DNA from: Eleginops maclovinus
Taxonomy: Eukaryota; Chordata; Actinopteri; Perciformes; Eleginopidae
Assembly: GCF_036324505.1 (NCBI RefSeq)
Contig: NC_086351.1
Span: 8,728,983-8,792,982, forward strand
Direction of reading: 5' to 3'
Length of the DNA stretch: 64,000 nt
Under the pieces are notes generated by a model. It had not been told where the DNA came from and ran no database searches. It saw only the letters and a list, made by a program, of their open reading frames with translations. Made by a program: the position numbers and the translations under genes. How positions within the stretch are numbered: position 1 is the first letter of the stretch; each line of letters starts with the position of its first letter. This document shows, piece by piece, positions 37,352 through 46,782 of this stretch.

Positions 37352-37620
37352 TCGCCGGTTCAAGTCCCCGAACAGAGTTGAAATATGGAAAGTGGACTGC
37401 TACTTGGAGAGGTCCCAGTTCACCTCCTAGGCCCTGCTGTGGTGCCCTTGAGCAAGGCACCGGACACCTCCAATCCCCCCTCTCTATTGCTCCCCGGGCA
37501 CTGCACAATAGCTGCCCACTGCTCCGAGTACTAGGATGGGTTAAATGCAGAGGACCAATTTCACTGTGTGTGCTCTGCTGTGTGCATGTATGTGACAAAT
37601 AAAGAAGGTTTCATCCTCCG
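37351..37620 (+). mobile_element. tRNA-derived SINE, copy B, 5'-truncated
   Basis: Starts at the B box (gccggttcaagtccccgaac) and continues colinearly with copy A through ttgagcaaggcaccggacac, gctccccgggcactgca and gggttaaatgcagaggacca to aaataaagaaggtttcatcc and tccg at 37620. The A-box half of the head is missing, so it was probably dead on arrival. Confidence 0.85.
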
Positions 37621-37889
37621 TGACAGGTTATCTAACAAGACAAGTAAAGAGGTTTAATTATGTGGGGAGAATGCATTTAGTTCAACTATTTTGTTGGCAA
37701 AGGATGTTGGAATTGCTTGAACATTTCCCCTTCATTCCAATGAAAACATTTCAGGAAAAGGCGTCACTTTTTCACACTGAGTCCACATCTTGCTCTAGCA
37801 TGAAACTATTTATTTTGACCCACATTCATCACTCTCCAGGTACTGAAGACATAACTTATATTTTTGTCATGAGACTCAGGTGATATGAA

Positions 37890-38060
37890 TGGGTGTTTAA
37901 TGCGAACGCGCCATAAATTCATCTTTCATTAGAGCAATGAAGCGAAATAATTGCCTGAATTCCAAGGCTGACACATCCATGATTAAAACTGTGAAGGAAA
38001 TCATTTGTTTTCCCTGCAGGTGAGCTGTGTGAGGCGGGAAAAGACATCAACCTAAATCAT
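37890..38060. other. candidate conserved non-coding element
   Basis: Non-repetitive block (gcgaacgcgccataaattca, gcgaaataattgcctgaatt) inside AT-rich intron, with no ORF. A candidate by composition and lack of repeat signature only. Confidence 0.2.
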
Positions 38061-39108
38061 AGTCGGAGGGTTTTAAGATTTAGAGGGGCTGTCTGGAAAC
38101 CAAAAGGTCACCATTTAAATCTCCATGTATCCATCAACAGTCATGAGACCTGGTTTTGGCACTGCAGTGTCAGTTGAAGTGTCAATTTAACTCAGTTGTT
38201 GCATTAAAAGCCCTGAAAACATTTCTGCTGAACTGGCCTCTTTCTAAGACCTGAACACAAAAAAAGTTTGCCAAAGATTTAATAGTTTTGGTAAGTTTAC
38301 ATGAGATTTCTGCATTTGTGCTTGTAGTGTGCTTCTGTGTGCTCAGGCTTTATTGATATTGAAACTGTTAATTCTTACCTATCAGAACTATAGCTTTCAT
38401 TGTACTTATTTAGTCCTGAAAAAATTGAATGATTGAAATGATGTTTTAATGACATTAGAACAATGGTGGTAATCACTACTCTGAACACAATATATTGTGT
38501 AAACCACTTAAACAATTTCACACTTGGATAATGTGTCTGTTTATCTTTTGGACTTGGTTTTTAATCTGTACTCAAAGAGAAGTATGCCTTGTTCCGCCAA
38601 TCTTAAGCCGATCATTATTTCCGTGTTAACAATGGAATAAATAACTATGTGTGATGTGAGAGGTGCTGCTTGGGGCTAGAAATCCACAGAAAATGACCAC
38701 AAATGCTTAATTTCCCCTAAGCCCTAAAGACCGGTTTGGTTTAATGATCCTTAACTTTATTGTTTGGGTTTATTCTCACTACACTCATCAGCTTTGCCTG
38801 TTCCTGTTTTTAACAAGAAAGCTCTAAATAGTGGAGTATTTGCTGCATCAAAGCCAGACATGGAAAAAATAAATAAATGATTAAACTATTAGACATACGG
38901 AGCAGGTCTTTGAATGAATGCGACTGTTGGTCTGTGTCTGCTGGACTTGAAGGCAACAGTTTGTCAACCAATTAATACTTCCAAAAAGTGGTAATATGTC
39001 AGTGTTCCCTTTACAGCCATTTAGGGAAACAGGGGAAAACAATGAATGCAGATGTATCATTTAGTTTACTTCTTTTTACTTTAGGAAACACAACCTTCTT
39101 GTTAAATA

Positions 39109-39327
39109 CAGCCGCGGAAAAAATTAACAGACCACTCCAATTTATTCTTAAATCTTTACCTCTACATGTATGGCAGCCATTCCAGTGTCTGTTGAATTCC
39201 AACACAGAGAGAAATTGCCAGTAGTTTATAGAATACAATAAATAAAAAACTCAAAAGACGTACTTATATAAATAAAACAAGAGAAAGTGATAATGCTGAA
39301 GTGGTCTCTTAATTGTTTCCGCGGCTG
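39109..39327. mobile_element. TA-flanked MITE, Tc1/mariner-like, 219 bp
   Basis: The left end cagccgcggaaaaaattaac (39109-39128) continues into agaccac. The right end, read on the minus strand, is cagccgcggaaacaattaag followed by agaccac. The two agree at 25 of 27 positions. TA dinucleotides flank both sides (39107-39108 and 39328-39329). The interior has no ORF. TA targets point to Tc1/mariner-type mobilisation in trans. Confidence 0.88.
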
Positions 39328-40792
39328 TATACTACAGTCAATGTATATAACATGTTACTTACTTTAAATGTCAATATTCTTTTCCAGAAATCATCAACTT
39401 AAATTCAAATTTATAAGATAGATGAGGTGATGTTAACACTGAGGAGGTAATCTGCACACTAGTTAGTGTATCAGTGGCTCTGTCCTTATCTGATCAATGC
39501 AACAGGATAGTTTAAAGCTTCATAATCTGCATCAGTGCCTTTATTTACAATTGCGTGTTATATCAGATATCCTTGGAAATGGTGTTCTCAATCCCAATTT
39601 AAACACATGTAATTGAAGGTACTTTAAATACTAGTCTAAATAACAGAGGCAGGGTCATGGAAGAAAACAATACCAACTTGAAATGTTAAGTTATGATGAA
39701 TGAAAGCTTTGCAAGTCACTCAGGAAAAACAACTTCCTGAAAAAACACATGTTTGACATTTGAAAAACAATATCAAACTGAACGTTGTTTTGCTGAACAA
39801 AGAGGGAACATTTTAGGTATTCAGCAAAGCTGGATTTCCCAAACCTGTTGTTCTGGTTTCCATATTCATTTAACTCAATGTGATTTGTAAAAAACTATGA
39901 GCATTTTCTTCCATAAACAGCAGATCATTCAGGTGGTCAGGGTGATTCTGAACAGAGCTCAACCTGGAGGGAAAGTTAACAAATGTTACAGCTGTGTGTT
40001 TTCTCAATTGCTCACATTCATTGCCTCCTGCTCTCCAACAAATGTTCATAAATGTATCTCCAAAGTCCAGAATTGATGTAATGGAGGGTTAACCAGCTTA
40101 AATCATTTTTATTTGTGGAATAGTTTACTCAGAGTATTTAACTTAGTGTGGATTTTTCCAGGTTTAATTTATGGAGTTGGAGTCTTCTCCCACGTTTGTG
40201 GTACTGAGTTTATGCACCATATTAGCTAGGCATAAATCTTTATGACCTACTTTCCGTGAGTGTATGCCAGGGTGTGTAGCCAGTATTGTACTGTTTTTTA
40301 AGGATGAAAGGACAGTTTTCTTTATGAGAGACTGAAGATGTTTATCAAAGCCCAGAGCCACATTAATTCCCTCTGAGGTCAGAAAAGTTAGCAGGTGAAT
40401 CTCATCACCAGTTTTACACAGCACACATACATTTAACTACCATCTTGAAAAAAGTCCCCCGTTAAAAATCATACTTAAGTAAAAGTATTATCAGCAAAAT
40501 GTAAGACATTTACATGGATCGGCAGAAAACAAAGATTGCTGTATTGTGATATAAAATCATTTGTCAAGAAAAATGTGTAAACTACGACAAATTTCTCGTA
40601 AGTGTTAACCTACTTTCCTCTGATGCATTAAAGTAAAAGGCGGAGCTAGTTTTCACATTTTTAAATAGTTAGTAGAGTGCAGTACTTCCAAAAATTGATT
40701 AACTGTTGAGGATTTATGAAAGTTCTGCTACACAAAAGAAAGAAACTCCGCACTAGCAATTTAGCAATTTCCATGAATAAATAAAACGGAGC

Positions 40793-40818
40793 TTTTTTTC
40801 ATGGTTAAAATGTTTAAT
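40793..40818 (-). terminator. tetraspanin polyA signal and A-tract
   Basis: ATTAAA on the minus strand (40818 down to 40813) is followed 13 bases later by seven A residues (40799-40793). This implies a 3' UTR of about 170 bases. The A-tract at the expected cleavage point may be the relic of a copied polyA tail. Confidence 0.5.
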
Positions 40819-40968
40819 AACCAACATAGTTGCAAAAAAAACTGTTAAAAGACAAGTAAACAAAATGTACAATGACGCAGAGCCCAACAAAGAAGCATTC
40901 AACACGAACATGATGCTTTGTCCTTTAAAAAAAAACACAGGCAAACTTCAGGGCTTGTAATGAACCTT

Positions 40969-41664
40969 TTAAAAGAAGCGTTTCTTTCCAGTGCTCAGCT
41001 GACAGAACAGGACTGATGAGAAAATCATGCCCAGAATCATCAAGATTCCAAATCCAAATGCAATGCCCATGAGGGTTTCTGATACTCTGTCCAACCACGT
41101 CATTATGTACGTCATACAAGGCGTCGCATAGACCTCACGTTCTTCCAAAGCAGTGCAGTTTCTGGAGGTGTCTGTGCAGGTACAAGAGTCCGGCACCATT
41201 CTGGCGTTTCCCCAATCAAGATGTCCAACGAAGAATCCACAGCAGAACCCGGTCGTCTCCACTGTCTGAAATGAAACTTGAATATCTTCCGGCTGTTCGC
41301 TGAGCGGAAGCAGATCTTTCATGTGTTTCTTCAACATCTCCTGGGCCGACGCGGTTCTCGATACGGCTCCCAACACTCCCACAGACAACAGCATGAGGAA
41401 CATTACCAGCAGGCCCTTGAAGAAAATGGCTAGCAGGCAGCGGCTCTCACGGATAGCTCCACAGCAGCCAAGGAAGCCAAATGTCATAGTCATGGCGCCA
41501 ACAAAAATCAAGATGTTTATGGCCGGGAGAAGCTCATCTGTGATCTGGAAGTGTGCTTTGTTGATCCTGACAAATGTGGAGGAACTAAGAATACCAGTTC
41601 CTCCAAGGAAAAACAAAAAGTTGAAGGTGAAGAGAAGGTATTTGACGAGCTTGCTGACTGCCAT
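40969..41664 (-). CDS. intronless tetraspanin, TSPAN8/CD9-like, nested in znf385d
   Basis: A 231-residue single-exon tetraspanin, close to the usual 230-245. Tetraspanins organise membrane microdomains with integrins and other partners. Four hydrophobic segments lie at about 9-32, 47-70, 77-101 and 198-221. GCCGAIRESRC (66-76) after segment 2 has the membrane-proximal cysteines usually palmitoylated. The large loop (about 102-197) has CCG at 141-143, PDSC at 158-161 and six cysteines in all (141, 142, 161, 163, 170, 183), enough for three disulphides. N169-C-T is a glycosylation sequon. FNFLFFLGG, GFLGCCGAIRESRC, DWGN and VLFCQL are closest to TSPAN8 from memory. The start at 41664 follows the family length. 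TSPAN8-type genes normally have several introns, so this is likely a retrocopy, still fully open. Host gene and copy run in the same direction. Confidence 0.93.
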   Translation of the reverse strand: MAVSKLVKYLLFTFNFLFFLGGTGILSSSTFVRINKAHFQITDELLPAINILIFVGAMTMTFGFLGCCGAIRESRCLLAIFFKGLLVMFLMLLSVGVLGAVSRTASAQEMLKKHMKDLLPLSEQPEDIQVSFQTVETTGFCCGFFVGHLDWGNARMVPDSCTCTDTSRNCTALEEREVYATPCMTYIMTWLDRVSETLMGIAFGFGILMILGMIFSSVLFCQLSTGKKRFF

Positions 41665-41690
41665 TGGACCAGGAGGTTCAACTCAACCAT
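41517..41690 (-). promoter_or_regulatory. upstream ORF overlapping the tetraspanin start
   Basis: An ATG at 41690, 26 bases before the tetraspanin ATG and out of frame, opens a 57-codon ORF that ends at 41517 inside the tetraspanin coding region. Its context is weak (T at -3), as is the main start (C at -3, G at +4). If transcription starts near 41703 it would lie close to the cap and be partly skipped. Confidence 0.45.
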
Positions 41691-41729
41691 GAAGCCAACG
41701 GGAAACTTCCTGCAGCTGGGTGCTGCTGA

Positions 41730-41736
41730 TTAAATA
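41730..41736 (-). promoter_or_regulatory. TATA-like box for the tetraspanin gene
   Basis: TATTTAA on the minus strand, 66-72 bases ahead of the ATG. This predicts a transcription start near 41700-41706 and a very short leader of about 40 bases. It is a position-based inference. Confidence 0.35.
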
Positions 41737-43599
41737 GGGGTGGGAACCTTTGACTCTAACATGGGGGCGTGTTTAGTCTGTGGGGGTTCACCTTGTTGAA
41801 AGCAGAGAACAAAGAAAACTGACACGGTGGAGTGAAGAAAACTTGTCCTCCCAATTATTCAAGCTACCCAATCACAGATCACACATCCCCAGAGGGAAAC
41901 TGTTGTTACTCAATGGCATGGAAGTATAGAAAATGATTAAAATGTCACAAATAATGATAAGAATATATCTTATTTCCCTTTAAATATTTATTACCTTTCA
42001 TGTGGCTCTTACTAAAAAATATTTGTTATGAGAGTAAACAAACAAAACTCTACACAAATCATTTTCATATGTTAAGTATTTTATACGAGCAAAGCACGAG
42101 AACAAATGGTTTATTGTTTACAATAGTATTGTATGCAGTTATCCGGTTTCATTCAGCATGTTTGAGTTCAAAGATCCCAGAGAGCTCTTACTTCTCACAC
42201 AGCGCTTATTTTCTTTGTGGTTTTCTGCTTTAGGAAATGTCTCCAAATAAACTATGCTCATCACTGTTGGATTGGTGATACATTTTTTTACAACCATTTT
42301 TGTGTGCCCTGTTGCTATACTCCTCATCTTAGCACCAAGTGCTTGTTCAAACTACCGCCTGTCTGACGCTTGAAAAGCCACAAGAACACATCACACACAA
42401 CCAATGAGCCAACATTCACACCCAAATTACACCACGGTTGGAGCCAGGGTTTGAACTTCTCCCTAAAGCTCTTAAAACAACTCTTCAAGTCACTTTTTGT
42501 GTGCACTACTGTTACACCATGAACACATTGTGCCATTACTTATAAATTATATTGTGTAACCCCCCCCCCCTATAATGTCTGGACTTGTAACAGGGCTTCA
42601 AAATGAGTGTTATGAAAAACTATAAACTCAAATTACATCCTGTAAAAGCAACTTGTGTTGAGTCTGTTATACCTTTTCCAACCAAAATAAGCGCAAATGC
42701 AAAAATAGGCAATAGATTCCTGTTCTATTGCATGTTTCTAGTATTACTTTCAGTATTACACAGAGGAAAGCAGTGTACATTTCTCAAATATTTTTAATAC
42801 AGTGTCTTTCAACTCCATATTTGGTAGCTGTTGCAGCAATGGAAAACAGGTAAAACCGTTTCCACTGGAAATGAAAGCCAGATGTAAGTGGGCTTACTTT
42901 CACATTTGGAAAGGGCTTTAAGTTGAAAAAAAGCCTATGAGAAAGTAATAACTTTCTGAGACTTATTCAAGGTCAACTCTGGTCCCACCTGTAGAGATAT
43001 GTTCTTGACTTCCTAAAATACTTCCTGTCCACCTATAAAACATTATATACGATATACAAAAAAACATTGTTATGTATTGTGTACATCTAACTGTAATTAT
43101 TAAAGAGAATGTAGACTCAGAAATCTCCTTTGGATTTGTATGTTGTAAACTATAAGTCGGCTAAGTAAACTTGTTACATTTTCTAAAAATATGATGCATA
43201 GTATGCAAGAATGTAAACTGAAAAAACCTGCTGAGGGAGTATATCAGTGCCTGCTGTCAACAAATTACAGACTTAAGTCCAGTTTATGATCTTGACTCAT
43301 GCGTGCATCTTGTAAAGCAGCAACAACCTAAGATCTTTCTAAAAAGAAAAGCTTTTCTGTTTATTAACTCATGTAATTGTCTAACAAACAGTCTTTCTGA
43401 TCTCCAACAGAGCAGCTTGGATCTGTATTTAGTAGAACCCCACAGGCTTCCTGCTCTGCATCATCCAAGCTGCAGCTTTATTTCATGATAAACTGTCACT
43501 GGAGCATATTAAGATTCACTTCTGCTGTGGCTGTGGTTTAAATAGAAAGAAACAACAGCACCTGGGTATTTGAGGGCTCCCAGCTCAACACAGCACCAC

Positions 43600-43990
43600 C
43601 TGATGATTGACAGGTAAACACTGAGCCTATCTCTCTAATGAAGTGTTTAAATGAACCGCTGATGGACTGTAAATACATACCGATATAGATTTCTCCATGT
43701 AAAACATAATAAGCGTATCCTCTGTAATCACTGACACATTCAGTGTGAGAAATAGATTGATTACTCCCTTAATGAAAGAGCGATGACATTGCTATTTAGG
43801 GATGCTACTGATTTAACAACATGCAGCAGCAGCAGTAATTTTCCTTTCAAATATTTTGATTACTTTGGAAATGGTATGGAAATTAGATGCAAGGGAAATC
43901 GAAACCCATCTGCTATTCCATCGCTTAGATTTAGCAAGCTTCTATTAATGCAATGCATTTCATTATTGTACTGAAGAGTGCACATATGAG
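43600..43990. other. candidate conserved non-coding element
   Basis: Non-repetitive. It starts near tgatgattgacaggta (TGATTGACAG is a Pbx/Meis-type word) and continues with atagattgattactccctta and gaaatggtatggaaattag. No ORF of note. A plausible enhancer, not tested. Confidence 0.22.
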
Positions 43991-44649
43991 CTAATGACTG
44001 TGGAAATACTTTGGGATAAACTCAGAGTCTGCCAAAATATCTACTTCCTGTAATCTGTTTTGCTCATACGATGCAATATATTGAATCATTAAGACTAGTG
44101 ATCTATAGCGAAGCTACCGTGGATAAGGATGAATCCAGAGAAAGCTTTTGGTGGATACCCTGAACACTATTAGGGCATGCTAGAGACTTTTTCATCAAAA
44201 GCACCCCCTGTGGACTTAAAACGGTTCCTATTGACTCGAACACTTCTGTGGTTTTATCATCGTAAAGCTGACGGTGCTTTGTTTCAATATGAATGGGTAG
44301 CTTCAGGCACGTCAGTGATGTGTTTCACCGTTCTTTTGTTTTGTAAACGATGGAATTGGTCCTTTCACACATCTGCCTGACTACAGCTAGGAGGACTAGA
44401 TGCTATCACATTTTGAGAATTCATTGTGGGAACCTAAGCAACCATTTGTGGTCCAAGTAAGTTTAACTATTGTTGATAACTTATTGCAGATATAGATTTT
44501 GGTCAAATTGTTTCCAGAATGTTGTGGACACGAACAAACAGTTGTGTAGCTAACTTTAGGAATAATCTATAGAAAAAGAAGTCAGGTCAAACGCGTTGAG
44601 CTAAATTTTAAAAAGACATTCAATATAGAAAGAAGACATGTTTTGAAGC

Positions 44650-44705
44650 AGAATCAGAATACATTTCATAGTCCCACAGAGGGGAAATTCGCAAAAGAAA
44701 AATAT
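44650..44705 (-). repeat. retroposon 3'-tail-like fragment
   Basis: The minus strand reads gaatttcccctctgtgggac then tatgaaatgtattctgattctg, the common '...tttcccc.ctgtgggac.aataaa...' end of fish retroposons. Only the tail is visible. Confidence 0.45.
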
Positions 44706-46389
44706 CCGGAGAAAGAAAACTGTTTTCATCTCCTCACCTTTCTTTTACAATTTACTTGTACCACAGTACTTTTACAAAAAACCTGACATACTGTTAAAGA
44801 CAACCAAAAACTATGCTCTTGAAATATGATGGAACATTTTTGGACATTATTTATTTACATGCTGAGGGGCAAGATAATAACATTTCCTATTGCTTATATC
44901 GCTCAATGTCATGTTTTAGTTGTTGTTCGGAGATTGTGTTATGGACGAGACTTGTCTGCACGTCCACTTTGTGTCTCCATGATCCATCCGACTCCACAAA
45001 GCTGATAAAACGTTCATAATGTCTGCTGCTTTGATATTTATCAGTAATGTGTCTTTTTAACATTTACACTGTAACACAAACTCAGCTATGATTAATGTTC
45101 TCACATCTAACAAATGAGAGCCTCAGACTAGAATGGGAAAATAGCAGCTAACTATGTGATTCTCCATCAACCTTTTGTCTGATTCACTCAACACCATCAG
45201 AACAGGGGGCTGAATACATCGACGGTATTTCATCTCTTTACTGGAGATTTATCTTTCAATGACTCATCTATTTTCTGAAAATGAAGATCATTAACCTCTG
45301 TATTTGTATTCATATCCCTCGTCCTGATTACTTTGCTTATTAAAATATGTATAATTATAAGCATGTTGTTCAAAAGTGAAGTATAGATTGAATATAAATT
45401 ATACAGATAGGATAATGTTGTTTGAATAATTCAGACTTTTTTGAAATTGTATCCGATAATTTCCATTGTTGCCTTTTTCTGTGTCCTACTCCTCTTTCAA
45501 GTGTAATTAATTTGCCAAAAGAAAACCAAGGAAAGCTGAATGCTACTGATGGCATTTCAAGTTTACAAATGTTGCAATAATATTATTATTATATTACTAT
45601 ACTTTATTGCAACTCTGATGTTGTGAAAGCTGTATTTGGTAACCAGAAATGTTGGAATAGATGATTTGGTAATTCGTTGCTGCTCTCACAAATGAATTTC
45701 TGTACTGCGACAAAAAAAGGTTTTCCACAAGCTGTGTATTGCTATGCAAAATAGAGGCTCTAGTGCTTGACGACAGCCATTCAGACATAAGCTTCAGGCA
45801 CAGCTGAATTGACCTGAAATTTACAAAGACTTGACATTGTTTCCAATGAGGGACCAAATACACCAGACGACAAACTAAACGACTGGTCAGTAACGGCTGG
45901 AGCTCAGGTGCTAGACGACCCTGCCAATCGCAAGAATTAGCACCAAAACAAAGGAATGGTATTTTCAAGGTATTCAAAATTAAAAAACAGATACAATCTA
46001 TGAACTGATGATGGCACTACAGTAAAAGTCAGAGAATCACAAGAGTTATTTCGATTCACCCTGAGTGAACTGTGTCTTTGCAAACTTTTCAAGGCAATCC
46101 ATCCAACACTTGGCAAGTCATTTCATAAAATAATGAACATCTTGAGTTGGTGAAGAAGGAAATGTAAGGGATACACCATAGTGCAGATAATACATCCTCG
46201 GCAAGCCACACATCTTCGGAAAATAATCTTGGCAATCCATGTTCCAGGTTTTGGAGTATTTTAGTTTGCAAAGAAAAGGGGAACTGGCAAACAAATAGCC
46301 ACAATACTGGCATGGCTGAAACACAAGACTTCCACATGTTCACTCAGATTTTTTTACCAGTGTGTACAATTACTTTTTTGTTTCTGACT

Positions 46390-46500
46390 GGTTTATTTAA
46401 TATATAAGTTGCCTTTTATCTGTTGCCCTTTGTCTGTTCCTTGCTGCTCTGACGCCATAACATTTCCCCACTGTGGGACGAATAAAGGTTTTCGTATTAT
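46390..46500 (+). repeat. retroposon 3'-end fragment
   Basis: ccttgctgctctgacgccat plus catttccccactgtgggacg and aataaaggttttcg is the same kind of fish retroposon 3' end, here in + orientation. It lies about 180 bases from a znf385d exon. Confidence 0.5.
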
Positions 46501-46674
46501 GACACGACACGATACTCCCCCCTCCCTTTTTTTTTTTTGTGTTACAAATATAGAATTGCCCTAACAGAATTCTATTTACGTGAAGGACATTAGGACTGAC
46601 TCCAGAGCAGGTGAGGTTGTAATGTGGTTTTGGGGTATATCCTGTGTATATTTATGGCCGAAGCAGTGGCTCAC

Positions 46675-46782
46675 CTGTGAGTTGAACCTTAGCTGGCAAA
46701 CGCTGCAGGAGACGTGCCTTCTCTTTGCGGTGGGAGGGAGGCCGAGGGTGTGATGGAGGACAGCTTTCTGCACAGGGTCCAT
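46675..46782 (-). CDS. znf385d: ZNF385D second coding exon, start of finger 1
   Basis: A 36-codon exon, phase 0 at both ends, with acceptor ccgtcctccag and donor CAG|gtgagc. It begins MDPVQKAVLHHTLGLPPTAK and goes on to RRHVSCSVCQLRFNSQ. MDPxQKAVxxHTxG and ISCxxCQLRFNS are ZNF385 signatures. CSVC is the cysteine pair of finger 1, completed by the next exon. In mammals an upstream exon adds about 54 residues, so the Met here is probably internal, although it could serve as a start in a short isoform. Exon 1 is not visible in the 17 kb that follow. Confidence 0.93.

Larger units (their letters stand above)
35955..46674 (-). other. znf385d: znf385d large intron (10.7 kb) with a nested tetraspanin gene
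   Basis: From gtgagc to ctcacag on the minus strand. It contains the intronless tetraspanin gene at 40969-41664, a MITE scrap and SINE at 37266-37620, a TA-flanked MITE at 39109-39327, two retroposon tails and candidate non-coding elements. 42000-43550 and 44720-46380 show nothing I can name. The 126-codon minus-strand ORF at 45597-45977 has no recognised motif. Confidence 0.75.

Noticed and set aside
41321..41733. + strand ORFs opposite the tetraspanin
   Set aside because: Antisense shadows of a strongly supported gene.
45597..45977. 126-codon minus-strand ORF
   Set aside because: No recognisable family, and no adjoining open frame such as that at 61.5-62.1 kb. Left as probable chance.
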